From: Saccoglossus kowalevskii
Lineage: Eukaryota; Hemichordata; Enteropneusta; Harrimaniidae
DNA: 61,136 nt
Direction: 5' to 3'
Assembly: GCF_000003605.2 (NCBI RefSeq)
Contig: NW_003113471.1
Coordinates: forward strand, 167,189 to 228,324
This document shows positions 1 to 11,053 of the stretch, piece by piece; within the stretch, counting starts at the first letter, position 1; each line of letters begins with the position of its first letter. The translations under genes were made by a program, and so were the position numbers. The notes under the pieces were generated by a model that saw only the letters and a program-made list of their open reading frames with translations, did not search any database and was not told where the DNA came from.

Positions 1-1380
1 ATGTCGCTTTCATAACACATTACTCCTCTGGCAATTAAAGACGGGAAAGGCAAAACGATAGAAACTACTGAATTACATATAAACCTGTCAATCATGAACA
101 AAAGCTTGCGTTATCAAACAATACGTATATAGGCGCACCAAACTCTCACTTCAAAAAGACATAAAAAAACGTTACAAAGTGCTCTCAACTCAAAAAGCGT
201 CAGAAGTATTCCGGAAAACAACACATAAACAAAAACAACTCTTAAAACGTCGATATCTCTGTACTCGACAAATCTCAAAACTCTTAAAAAAACACGTGGG
301 GGCATCATTCCTCCCATCATAATCCGTACTCATAAACTCATAAAAACTCCATAAAACATCACAAAACTCAAAACACTGTGTTGCAAATACTTGTCCACTG
401 AGGCGCGCTTAAATCGTTATAAAGGACCTCGCACGTCACTAAATATCATTTCAAAACGAAAATCTGGGCGCCTACATACATACAATTCAACATCACAAAA
501 AAAAACGGTAAGAAAAAACGATAGGAAAAGCAAGCAATACATTACATTACTGAGCAATAGGGTTAGGGTTCTGGAAAAGAGTTCAACGTCCTTGAGTTAC
601 ACAGTGTCAGTTACAGTGTCCAACGAGCGGTTCTCTAAGCAATACACAGATAGCTAAAGTCAAAGTCTATAAGCGTCTTCTTCTTTTGTCGTCGCGTTAG
701 TCCGGGTCGTTCTTTCTCTTCATCTTGTCTTTAATGTCGCTCAATTCTTAATTATTCAGTCCTATACGATACTCGTCCTTCATAAAGGGTTCAGAAGTCT
801 TCATCTCTTCAGCGTTGTACATCGGTGCCATACTGGTAAAGGTGTTAGTCGTCAAGCGCGGTTTCTGAGTCGTCTCTGCCATGGAGCTGTTAGTTCGGTT
901 CGCAAGAAAGACACATCTTCGCCATTTCACTTCTCTTCACAGGATGTCAATGTGTGTAAAACACCTGCCCGGGTTCATCCAAAACGTATCACGGGGATAA
1001 ATTCTGTACTCTCGGGTTCTCCACACTTGTCAGGGGGGAAACTCGTCTCGTCTCTCTATCTCGTCCCCTTGAGGTACGGGATCGGGAAAGTCACTTTAAC
1101 TTTACAGTCAAATAAGACACACACAACGAAATACGTTTCAGCTCTCGTCTTAGTCGGTCAATCGAGCACTCTATAAGACACAGCGCCCTGGGGAAAAATC
1201 CCCAAGACTCTCACAAGGCTGAACCAAGACTCGCCCAAGACTGGACTGCCTCAAGGCTCGCCCCTGGACTGGACTCTCGACTGCACTCTCTCTACTGTGC
1301 TGTGCTCCCCAAGACCAACTCAAACTCTCTTTATTCATTTTCAAAACTCTAACCAATTACAAAGCAGTAAAAAGACTCTA
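1..1380. other. Unclassified CpG-containing stretch, possibly transposon-derived
   Basis: This block differs from the AT-rich sequence after it: it is richer in CpG, and its right part (1171-1356) is C/T-rich low-complexity sequence. On the minus strand a short reading frame beginning MAETTQKPR (about 880 down to 748) continues after a stop into a basic ELSDIKDKMKRKNDPD-like run, which looks faintly coding. I could not assign it to a family. A TTAGGG-like doublet at about 549-562 is isolated. An 18-base string at 46-63 recurs at 25072-25089 inside the Ngaro-like element. The block may be the edge of a retroelement cut by the window start, but this is weak inference. Confidence 0.2.
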
Positions 1381-2772
1381 GGGCGTAACCTTCAATCATA
1401 AAGCCAATCACACTAAGTACTGAATACGTCATATCTTTTGATTAATCGTTCACTACATTAATAACTATGGAATATAAACTGTCAGAATGAATAGTCTAAA
1501 TGGCGGCGGTTATCTGGTAATTAGTTCCAAACCACTGAGCCAAGTTCCGTCCAAAACTTCAAATAGGCCTAAACGATGACAGACATAACACAGCAATTCA
1601 GCTAATAATCAACTAATTAAGTCGGTTAACATATACGCGAAAACAAATTCATGACAGAATTATAGAAGCCGGTACATTTTCTGAACAAACGCATTCAATA
1701 GAAAACATTTATCAACACTATGTTTGCTACAAAAATAAAAGTAGTTAGGTGAAAAAGGTAAAACTACTCAAACAATATCAAACATGTTGACGAGCATTTT
1801 TATTATTTTTCATTTTGATTAGTTTTACTATTAAAAACATCGTTTTGTAAAACTTCCAAAAACAAAGGCAGATATCGAAAAACAAGAAATGCGACATTAT
1901 TGTCCAGCCTACACCATCACAAACAAACATGACAAAAACGGTATTTTCAATAGTCGGAACACTGCCGTATTTGTCTATATCTATTCAGATAAAGTACAGG
2001 TTGTTTAACCTGCTTGGTAACTTGTGCGAATTTCTGAATCATAGATCAATTATTAACTCGTTTACCCCCCAGTTACTACCTTAAAGGCAACCGATAAAAA
2101 AGAGATGTTATTATGAGAAATGTCGTTTCACACAAAGACAATACTGATTAACATTACTCATGCATCCAGGTGTAAAATTTCCATTAACAGACACATATCC
2201 AGACTCGCACTTCAGTTCCGTTCCTATAATGAAAATAAAAATAAAAATATACAATTACAATTTTATTCAGGCGCAATATCAATGGTTTCCGATAGTTGTT
2301 TACTCGATAACAACATAATAATTAAATTTAAATATTCATAATTTAAATAGACAAAACATAACTTGGAATTTCGTATGAAAATATGTCCGTGTTAAAGTAA
2401 AATACATTTGAATTGATGTTCGCATATTTCGTATTTTGTGATCTTTTTCGAATTTTGTGTTGATTTAATTTGATTGTATTTTATCATTTCAAAATAACTT
2501 TTAATATAACCCTTATGATTCTGGAATATGAAAAAAAAATTGAAACAGTACACCCAACTAAATCTGTCTACTTATTGCATTCCCTATGTTGAATTTTAAA
2601 TGTATAAAATATTCACATTCAAATATATGAATAGTTTATTAAATCAATGTAACAACAAGACACTATTATATAAGCAGCTGTGATATTCACAGTATTAGTG
2701 GTAAATATCAATATTATTGTGTAGCATTTGATTAATTTGCATTACATATGTAACTCAACTGATAGAACGTAC
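1381..2772. other. AT-rich non-coding sequence
   Basis: No coding exon, structured RNA or clear repeat was recognised here. It lies 3' of the D8C exon on that gene's strand, so it is probably intron or flank of that gene. Confidence 0.5.
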
Positions 2773-3153
2773 CTGCACAATATGCTAAGTCACAATCGGT
2801 TTCAGTCAAATAATAGACGTAGTAGTCTGAAGAACATGCTTTTACTTTCACAGCGTAAGACCAAGAGCATTTCTCGTCTGGGAAATCTGGGTCATTGCCA
2901 CAAGCATACCCCTCCACGATATCATCGTTTATAGTTGGATGGGTAAAATTCAGATACAGGGGTACATGGGTACCGCAATGATTAATTGGGATGTCATCGC
3001 GTGTCGTCATCTCACCACCTGCAGGGCTTATGAACCTATACCATCCATCATTAAGTTTATTGTCACAGTTAGGTTCGTTAGAATTAGTATAATTCGTACT
3101 TCGCCAGAACTCATCAATCGGTGTATATGAATTACATGGGTCAAACGTGAGTG
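2773..3153 (-). CDS. Internal exon encoding a uromodulin-type D8C domain
   Basis: On the minus strand an ATTTCAG acceptor precedes 3153 and a GTACGT donor follows 2773. The exon is 381 bases (127 codons) with phase 1 at both ends, typical of shuffled extracellular modules. It reads DPCNSYTPIDEFWRSTNYT, then a CD..L..GWYRF block, CGTHVPLYLN, a CSW block, a VKAC block and YYVYYL followed by CDLAYCAG. The conserved Cys pattern, the CGTH motif and the YYVY-L-C-L-YCAG ending match the D8C domain of uromodulin, GP2 and related secreted or membrane-anchored animal proteins, a Cys-rich extracellular module. Several N-glycosylation sequons (NYT, NFT) are present. The reading frame is intact, so the exon is probably functional. 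Other exons of the gene were not found. The full protein could be uromodulin-like, or a multidomain protein with EGF, ZP or CUB modules. Confidence 0.82.
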
Positions 3154-5266
3154 CTGAAATAAAAAAAAATATAAATATTACTATGTGTTACATACAGTAA
3201 ATTGATTAGGTTAGGTAATTATACACATTGGGGTGGGTTTACAATCACAAAACCTGTTGGCATATAATGTGAATAAAGTTGTTGCTGTTGTTAACACATA
3301 ATTATAAACCACACTGTTGTGAGTTTAATCTTCACACTACAAGTTAAAAGGTTTATATGAATCAAAAGATCTTGAGTGATTTGGCAATTGCCCGTAAAAT
3401 ATGTCTCAGTGAAAAAAAGAAAGTTAAAGACGTTACTTTGCAATGATTATAAGTCGTACGTTTGAACCCTAATAGATTGAAAAGCAGAATTTTATAAACA
3501 TGTATATAACAATTTGTTAATACCGATCCCAAGTTTTCATTCAAATTAAAATATTTAAAAATGACTGACGCCATAATGCACAAGCAAATATTCATGAGAG
3601 ATAGCAACTGAAACCATCTACGTATTTAAAATGAAAGGCTTGTTGATTGGATGATGTTGAAGTAACTCATTAATATTAATCATTACAATTGTAACAAACT
3701 AGTGTAATGGGCGGAAGTTAATACTATCAATGTTAGTAACCCATCATTCAATTGACCCGATACAGTATTAGTCTAACAATGAAAGAATTCGCAACTTTAC
3801 CAGTGATGATATTATGACCGCGTTATCTAGCCGTTGCATAAGTGGAGTTGAGTTTGCACCATAATCAAAAGTTTTAATAGGCTCGCTCATTGAGACTCCC
3901 CGACAATGACGTCTCGCAAAACGCAAAAAACATGTCTTAAAACGCTAGACATCTCGCCTAAAACACTTTGTGACCCTCTACGACCCTACATATATTGCGT
4001 AAGAACGATTGTGGGAAATGCTGAATTGTGGGCGGCCCACAATCGATTTTCTTATGGCCCGATTCAATGTGATTTTTAATCCCCAATTCTATGTTTGAGT
4101 ATCACTTAGTTGATATTAGACTTTCCAACCACACATGTTTTTTTTTTCTGGGCGTCAAACGCATATGTATGTACTGTGTTAAAAGTTGTTTTATCCCTGT
4201 CATCAGCTGCCAGTCCGTGCTTTTGATGGGTTATATTTCATTGTTAGTCTAGTGCCTGCTAGTTGTTGTTGTCATTAGTTCGTTGTTTGCGTTTTTGACC
4301 GAGCATTTTTAGGGTCAGTGCCTGCTTTTAATTCTTTAAATTAGCAATTGCACGTATATATAAGTATATATAAGGAACAGATTTTGTTTTATTTACTAAT
4401 CATAAACATTTACTTGATGGTTATGATCTTAGATGTTGTTGCTATTGTCGATTATTATGTCTTCAAGGTAAAGTTGGTAATGATAAATAATGTGTTTAAT
4501 CCACTTGTCCAAAAGCAAAATAATAGTATCATTAAATATTCAATAGTTGAGGGGACACACAATATACAGGACAAAATAAGTGATATACTCTGAAAAAGCA
4601 TGTCTCGTTTCGTAAACAAATTTCGTTTCGAGGTTAACAAATTTAGCTGTATTGCGTATATAGAAATGTTGACACAACTCACGAAATTTTACCAGGATAA
4701 CAATCGATGCGATAATATAACTGGATATACTGAACACGTAAATCATGGAATATGGGAAAAATAAAACAACAATGATACTCGTCTTCGATGTAATTATTTC
4801 TGCAACATTGACAACGTAGCAACATTTACCAGCAAAATAAGCATGGGTACATAATATAAAACAATACAAAATTAGTAATTACAAGAATGTACTGTTTAGT
4901 TTTAAATAATACATTTCTAAATAAAATTACCCTTATTTTGATGTTCTGCAACAACTATTGAATGTGGTATATCTTTTCCCACTGGGGGGGGGGGGGTCAT
5001 CACAATTCCTCTTCTGCATTATGGCAGCTAGACTATTTCGTATTATTAATCAACTGTATACACATGTTTTTCGTGTTTTAAAAAAGAATAACAAAAATAG
5101 TTGGCAATTATAATATTTACTCTGAATTGTCTTAAAGAGGGGTCTTGTCATCAGAGTTTTTTGTTTACATATTTTGTTTTATGTACTGTGGACAAGAGTT
5201 TGGTATGTCTAAGAAATACAATACATTTATTGTCAGCACTTTATATAATGTTTTAGAAATAGTAAA
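3154..5266. other. AT-rich sequence, probable intron or intergenic; G13 tract
   Basis: No exon recognised. It contains a run of thirteen G at 4984-4996. The minus-strand open frame at 4540-4869 is hydrophobic but has no recognisable motif, and I treat it as chance. Confidence 0.45.
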
Positions 5267-5269
5267 ATG

Positions 5270-5560
5270 ACATTAGGCCAGACCAAAAAAATTACTTGTT
5301 CATCGGACCCGCGCGCACGTATCATATCGCATTTTTTGTTTGCGTTGAAAAATTACTTGACCGTTGGCGGCGCTGTTACGAGACTCTCGCAAAGTACGAC
5401 ACTTCAGGCCGAGAGTTGTCTGTGCGTCCCCAAAACGCATTCGTACGATCGGTCGGCTGCTCTATTCATGACAGCAACGTCGACTGCTATCTTTTTATCT
5501 GCATTGCTTCATCAATTTTGTTTCCTGGGTGATGGTTTATACATCGAATAAAAAACTGAG
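5270..5560. other. CpG-rich block upstream of a decayed reading frame
   Basis: This stretch has many CpG dinucleotides (for example around 5305-5470) in a CpG-poor neighbourhood and ends just before the broken reading frame at 5561. It could be the 5' region of an inserted element or a small promoter. Frames crossing it (for example 5267-5551 plus) have no recognisable domain. Confidence 0.3.
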
Positions 5561-5818
5561 ATGAGTATTAACGTTATAGTTTGTGTACGCCCTGAGGGTG
5601 GAAATGTTTTAATGCCAAAAACGTTGATCTCCGTGAATTTGGATCAGACATTTACTGACTTGTTAAGCAATGCATACAAAATGACAGTCGATGTTCTGAA
5701 ATAAATGAAGATTCCATAGAAAAATGTTACTGTGAAACCAGGTACGGGAGTTTTGGTTTGTGATGAATTTAATATGAAGTGCGTTACTTTCACTGACCTA
5801 CCCAAATGTCAGCACTGA
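5561..5818 (+). pseudogene. Decayed reading frame of unknown family
   Basis: From ATG at 5561 a single plus-strand frame reads MSINVIVCVRPEGGNVLMP through an SVNLDQTFTDLLSNAYK block, then a TAA after DVLK, a TAG a few codons later, then VKPGTGVLVCDEF, CVTFTDLP and a terminal TGA. The composition looks coding (mixed polar and hydrophobic residues, no low complexity) and the frame is preserved across both stops, which suggests a protein-coding ancestor with point mutations rather than chance. I do not recognise the family. Because it follows a CpG-rich block directly, a transposon gene fragment is the likeliest explanation. A spliced gene seen only in part is the alternative. Confidence 0.3.
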
Positions 5819-7458
5819 CCCTGGACGTATATTTGGAATATCTAAAGATAAATAAATTGGACCATTGTGCACCAAACTCCACAACAACGGACAGAATGCA
5901 AAGACATGGGGTCAGAGTTTCATGAAAAAACGCTGACCTTAAAAATCATCAGCTTGTTAGTCAACACAGTGAGTTATGAGGCTGTCGACTAAATGTACTT
6001 ATATACATTCAAATATTTAGTTTTCAAATAAAAACATAAAAATAGTATGGCATTATGGTGATTTTATTTAAATATCCACTGCTTATATGACACAAGTTTC
6101 TGCTTCACTTGCAACTTTTATGCAAAAAATGAAAAAAAAAAACCTTTCACTTCTAACTTTTAAGCCAAAAAACAAAAAAACTTTGCTCTTCGCTTCAAAT
6201 TTTAGACCAAAAAAAAAGATTCTTTCGCCGCTCCTTGTCAGTATTGTCAGTCATGGTGACTCAATAACAAACAGTTACGGGCAGCAAGTCTAATCAGTAA
6301 GTATAGTATGACCAAGTGTCGTCATTAAGGTAGAGATACAGTTTACCTGACAGGTATTTTAATTAGTTAATTAGGAAACCAAGATGACCTCCCTTGTCCA
6401 CAAAACTATATATTTTCGGAAAGCTTATTGTATGAATTTAAAAATTATGGTTTATGGGTACATCAGTTTACTATGAAGAAAGTGCCGTCTTGAAAACTGT
6501 CTACCAGTTGTCAATTTTGCAGGGCAGCAGCTCAAATTTCACTACTTCAAGTTTATGCATAAATTAACACCCAGGCTAGTTGTCTGTACGATTGTTGTTC
6601 CACCAAAAAACAATGCCCCGACGGCGTTTTGAAGATAAACACATTGTCAATCATTTGTGAAAATTTCAAAACAAAAGGTCAAAGCGTCTAGGAGCTATTT
6701 TTTTAAAGTTCTGGGATGTGCACTAAAAAGAAGCTGAGATAATTGCTAATTTGCATAACAATTCACTCAGTAAGAAGTTTGCTAATGCTCATAATTAAAA
6801 TGGCTGTAATAGTCCCAAATTTAAATGTATTATCATTCTGTAAAAAGTTAAATATAGTGCATAATATGGAGATCCCGTCATTTCTTTTTTTCACCATGTT
6901 TCTTTTTTATTATTTATGTACAGCCTTGCTAAATCTTGCTATGCATTCAAAAGAGAGAATGTTTGCACCTGTTATCTATACTATAAAATCGTCTTTTGAG
7001 TATGTTCCACTATTCACAATTCTACAAAATTTTAATATAGTCTATAGCCAAGACTGTTTGGATAATAAAAAGCAAAAACAAAAAAATTCACTCCCAAGTG
7101 CCCACGAACCTGCATCTCTACCTTAAGTCAACATCAGTAGCAAACAGTCAAGAATTAGTCAAGCGTTGTACTAAAACACAGAACTGTAAAATAGTTCAGA
7201 GTGACAGTACGAGACGTGTTGACAGCCGGTCAGTTAATTTAAAGATCACAGCCAGTGACAGGATGAGTTTGATTGTGTTTTAAGAGGACCAGGAAAAGAA
7301 AATGAATTCCCAAGTTTACGTATTCGAATAGAATAAAAGAGTTAGTATGTTGTCATGCAAATTTTGCTTTGTGACAGTTTCAACACATACAATATTGTTT
7401 ACATATTGCTTTTATTCCAAGTGGAAAATTCACATCAACACATGTAATTCCTAAGAAT
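5819..7458. other. Non-coding stretch with A-rich imperfect tandem repeat
   Basis: About 6105-6225 holds roughly three diverged units of about 50 bases. Each has a CTTCnCTTnnAACTTTTA-like start followed by an A-rich run. Nothing else was recognised. The 127-codon plus-strand frame at 6743-7126 has no domain signature. Confidence 0.4.
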
Positions 7459-7468
7459 AATACTTGGG
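7459..7468 (+). repeat. Left 10-bp target-site duplication
   Basis: AATACTTGGG at 7459-7468 abuts the left inverted repeat. The identical ten bases abut the right inverted repeat at 11279-11288 in the same orientation, as expected for a duplicated target site. Confidence 0.85.
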
Positions 7469-7656
7469 CAATCTGATTAAATTCCGATGTAGGTATGAGG
7501 CTCAATTTTTTTATAACCCTTTATATTATATTTATTTGTATTTTAGTTTGAATATGTCGATTTTTGTTTTTTTTTGCCGTTAATCAGTTTATTGAAAATC
7601 GTGTCCCAGTCGCCTCTAACTACATCTGACTCAATGCCTATACACATCTCGTACAA
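7469..7656 (+). repeat. Left terminal inverted repeat
   Basis: This segment is the reverse complement of 11054-11278. Shared blocks include CCGATGTAGGTATGAGGCTC, the TATAACCCTTTATATTATAT run, GAATATGTCGATTTTT, GCCGTTAATCAGTT and the CCTCTAACTACATCTGACTC block, ending at CTCGTACAA. Confidence 0.9.
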
Positions 7657-7763
7657 CGAGATCAGTTTTCGACGAGTTTTGTCGACCAATCATAGTGCGG
7701 CTTACAAAAATAGCTGTCTGACTTTGCGCATGCGCCAGACTCATCGTTCCTGGTTATTTCAAG

Positions 7764-7848
7764 ATGGCTGCAAGTAATGTTAGAACCGATGTGAAATCAA
7801 TAGAGGATTCCGAATTTAGTCACTTTTACAAAAACTTAATTATCTTTT
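7764..7848 (+). pseudogene. Putative first exon of the element's helicase gene
   Basis: ATG at 7764 lies about 100 bases inside the left inverted repeat, in the context CAAGATGGCTGC. The frame reads MAASNVRTDVKSIEDSEF to NLIIF and meets a GTGAGC donor-like site at 7849, leaving phase 1. Joining to the AG acceptor before 8295 keeps the frame open (Cys-Val-Gln-Glu-Gly-Gly) into the helicase P-loop exon. The phase match and the position next to the terminal repeat support this as exon 1. Without splicing the frame stops at 7889. No domain is recognised within the exon itself. Confidence 0.45.
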
Positions 7849-8294
7849 GTGAGCAATCACGATTGATGTATGTAATTCATTTGAGATAATTCGGATTTCA
7901 ACTTTGATGACCTTGTATTACCACAGGTGAGGCGGCGTTACTCGATCATGTTAACGAGTCGCATTCGACGCAATATAAGCCATACGTGCATTTTGTTTCG
8001 ACTTTATACTGATACAGTCATCACGATCTAACTATTGCATTATGAGTTGATGTATTACGACCAGGCAATGTTTTTGTGAGTCTATGATAAAGCTATGGCT
8101 TTCATGTAAGTAATTTTCGTATTTGTATTTAGCTTTTCGACGACATCCGAGCGCCTGTGAGTAACAGTAACAGTTTTGTCTTCATGCCGTGACTGTGACC
8201 TATATGCATGAACAAGTAACGTGAATAATTTATTTGCCAAGTCAATTTTTTTTATTGCGATATATTAAATGTGCACATTTCCCTTTTCTTTAAG

Positions 8295-9448
8295 GTGTGC
8301 AAGAAGGAGGCACTAACATATCTGTTATCAAAAATAATGTCCAAGCCATCCTGCCAACTGGATTTGGTTAAATCACTAATCAGTAATCTATCCATGTATA
8401 ATTCAGGAACCTCGTCCTGGTTATCATAGTTTATCCTGTGGTTTCATTAATGAAAGTTCAGGTAAGATTTCCACTCAACATTAAAATCATAGTTTGCATT
8501 ATGTGTGTTATAAATTGTAGAAGTTCATGTTGAATGATCATTGGAATACGGTTTAAAAGTGGCTTAGCCACTCATATCATATTTTCTGATAAAATGCGAA
8601 TATGTTAACATATTCCCCCACTACTGCATGTGTACAGAGCTGTGTTGGTTCATTGAGTTATTTGGGCAATTCATTATAAAAGTGCTCATTCTAACAAAAT
8701 TTCAGTGTACATGTTTTATTAGAGATTTTTTTATTCAAAATCCTAACTTGTACACGTTTACCTTCAAATGATAATTTCTGTGATCTTTTTTGTAGGGGTG
8801 AAAAACCAGATGAAAAAAGCAGGCGCAAAACCCAACAAAGTTCATTCAAAGAATTTTTATGCTGTTTCATCTGATGTTACAGTCCTTGCACTGACCACAA
8901 CTGCCTCAAAGTCTCTACAGTCCCAGTTGAAAGACAGCCTCATTACATTATTCCAGATTGCAAGACTATAAACATTTGCCCAAATAGGGAACATTGGATT
9001 GTCAGTCGTAAAGACTCCTAGGGACGGACAGTGCATCCATATTTTATTGGATGGTTGGCAAAATAAGAGAAGAGAAAGACACATTCCCACAGACAATTAT
9101 TTATTGTTCATTAGCTCTTTATCATTATTTCAAAGACGAGTATTCCCAGTCAGTTTTTATATGCGAATGTACTATAGGGAAACTGGCAGTATTGTACAAG
9201 AATCGCATTCAAAAGAAATAGCTGAAGTGTCCAACTAAAGTTTGAGATTAATATTCTGCCACACAGCCTTTGGTATGGGCATTTTTATCAAAACAACTCA
9301 TGTACTCCATTTAGATCCCTCTTACGATATTGAAAGTTATAATACAGGGGTCGGGTTGAGTTGGTAGAGATGATGAACCATCTCAGCAGTCTTGTTTTAT
9401 CATGTAAATTAAAAAATTATATAATAAATGTAACAGTATGTAGGAGGG
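8295..9448 (+). pseudogene. Decayed SF2 RecQ-like DNA helicase of the transposon
   Basis: RecQ-family landmarks occur in order on the plus strand. Motif I is AILPTGFG (8345-8368), followed by KSLI only after a one-base shift. Motif Ia is VIIVYPVVSLMK (8420-8458), ending at a GTAAGA donor. Motif III is VLALTTTASKSL (from 8882). Motif IV is TIIYC (9093-9107). Motif V is CHTAFGMGI (about 9260-9283), followed by a THVLHLD-PSYDIESY block. Motif VI is QGSG-stop-VGRDDEPSQ (about 9345-9383). Motif II (DExH) is not intact; a V-E-V-H remnant may lie at about 8518-8530. At least three frameshifts and several stops show it is dead. RecQ enzymes unwind DNA 3' to 5'; in helicase-bearing transposons the protein is thought to assist transposition. 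The motif order makes the identification strong, while exon borders after 8461 are uncertain. Confidence 0.82.
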
Positions 9449-10361
9449 TTAACTTATTTGAAAATTTTGCATCAAATGAAGAGATCTGTGACATGAAGAG
9501 CAATAAACCACATCACCTAAATAAGTGACATCTTGGTTAATGTCATGAAACAGCATATATTTACAGGTATATTAAGCCATTAATTTATTTTCCAGCTGTT
9601 TTCATAAGCATAACATGTTCATCTGCTTAAAACAAACAATTGACAGAACAAGGTTTATTTAAGTATCAATAAATATTTATCTCTCAATAAAAAATATATT
9701 TGTCAATCACTAATTTACTGAAAATAACAAAAGTATTTGACAGCTATTCATCACAGTTTTAGAATTTTAATTTTTGTTGTTGCTAAGTTAACAGGTATGT
9801 GGCTACCTAGTAGTTAATTGTGATGGTACTGTTTATCAAAATAGCACAACTATTCCCAAATGCCTGTTGAGAATCTTAGTTAAATAACAAATTGATGGAT
9901 ACTAAAGATACCTGGTGGATCTTTTCTTTGTGTTGCCAAAGATATAAACTAAGAAATTTTGCATCAAAAACACTGACTAAAAATAGATGGAATCAATTCT
10001 GATCAGACATAGACAAGAACAATGAAGTAATCAATAATTATATAAAAAAACTGAACTGGTATAAAACAAATATAGTACAGCATCATGTCTAAGAAAATAC
10101 TAATTAACATGATAAATTATTCCATGTGCTGCATTAATCTCATAACGTAAATTGTATGAAATTTGCATTACAAGAGTTGGCGAAAAAAAGTACACTATGC
10201 TTGCAGCCTCTCAGCTGAGATAGCTGTGCTGTTAGCAATGCACATCAATAAATACAATATAAGTGATTAACATAAATATTATGTAAATTATATAAATATA
10301 TACTATCGACACGCGAATACTAGTAGTTTGTTTCTAAAACTGAATCCACGGCAAGAGTTCC
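9449..10361. other. AT-rich interior of the helicase element
   Basis: No transposase motif, domain or tandem repeat was recognised. The missing transposase would be expected here, on the minus strand, following the exons at 10989-10892 and 10580. Confidence 0.4.
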
Positions 10362-10504
10362 TTTTGTACCCCCCCATCCCTAACCCTAACTCTAACACTC
10401 ACTCCCAGTTATCCAATTCATTTGTATATGCCCCCTCTAGATAACTATATATGTCATTAGGAGGGGAGTGCTGGAGGGTAGGGTTAGGGATGGGGGGTAC
10501 AAAA
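10362..10504. mobile_element. 143-bp foldback insertion with telomere-like arms
   Basis: The left arm TTTTGTACCCCCC-ATCCCTAACC and the right arm, ending GGGTTAGGGATGGGGGGTAC-AAAA, are near-perfect reverse complements over about 45 bases with a loop of about 50 bases. The arms contain CCCTAACCCTAAC / GGGTAGGGTTAGGG. The unit interrupts the minus-strand exon of the host transposon after GKSY, so it inserted after the helicase element. It is probably a small foldback MITE. Confidence 0.6.
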
Positions 10505-10580
10505 GTAACTTTTTCCGAATCCACAAATAACACATTCCTCTGCCCTGGAGGATAATTGTTTCTGGGGTGTCACGTTCTTC
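10505..10580 (-). pseudogene. Second exon (start) of the element's right-end gene, possible zinc-binding transposase N terminus
   Basis: A TTTTTTTCAG acceptor precedes 10580 on the minus strand. Spliced to the exon ending at 10892 (phase 2), the frame reads Lys then KNVTPQKQLSSRAEECVICG and GFGKSY before the foldback insertion. Beyond the insertion the same strand resumes GTLAVDSVLETNY and stops. The C-x2-C pair could begin a multi-Cys zinc finger of the kind found at transposase N termini. That is an inference from two cysteines and the element context only. Confidence 0.35.
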
Positions 10581-10891
10581 CTGAAAAAAACAAACAAACA
10601 TGGAACATGGTGAATTGATAGCGTTGTTGGCCCGATCGTAAACATGCGTGTTGACGGTGACCAATCTGTCCACCGGGAGCAGTAGAAAAAGCATCCATAC
10701 CTCATGAATTCTTAGTTTAGAAACGATCGACTAAAAGGAATTTTCAAGTAAAGATCGACTTGAAGGTGATACCGGATCACCGACGCCGATCCAGAGGCAA
10801 AACAAAAATATTACTGGCACATGTAATTCATCTGCCACCAAACAGAAATGAAATAAAATCAAGGCCAAACTGGTTAATGAATGCTACTTAC

Positions 10892-10989
10892 TTGTTATTT
10901 TAGACAACGATCCATCATTGAAAAAACTGCGTTGTTATTAAGTTGTATGAGGTCCAGCTCACGCAAAAGTAGCTGCCATACGCCGCCAT
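10892..10989 (-). pseudogene. Putative first exon of the element's right-end gene
   Basis: ATG at 10989 (context AAACATGGCGGCG) lies about 65 bases inside the right inverted repeat and opens 32 codons, MAAYGSYFCVSWTSYNL to LSKIT, ending at a GTAAGT donor in phase 2. The next AG acceptor (before 10580) continues the same frame. This mirrors the arrangement at the left end, where a start codon also follows the inverted repeat directly, giving two convergent genes each driven from a terminal repeat. Protein family not recognised. Confidence 0.4.
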
Positions 10990-11053
10990 GTTTTGAGTAA
11001 TGCCCAGGCGCGTTTGTAACCCGTGATCTGATTGGCTGGTCCCTGGGCGAGAA

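Noticed and set aside
549-562. TTAGGGTTAGGG-like string as a telomeric repeat
   Set aside because: Only two units with no array, so no evidence of a telomere or interstitial telomeric block.
4540-4869. 109-codon minus-strand hydrophobic frame, membrane-protein-like
   Set aside because: AT-rich sequence readily yields Ile/Phe/Tyr-rich frames, and no family motif is present.
6743-7126. 127-codon plus-strand open frame
   Set aside because: No recognisable domain, hydrophobic/AT-driven composition, no splice or promoter context; treated as chance.
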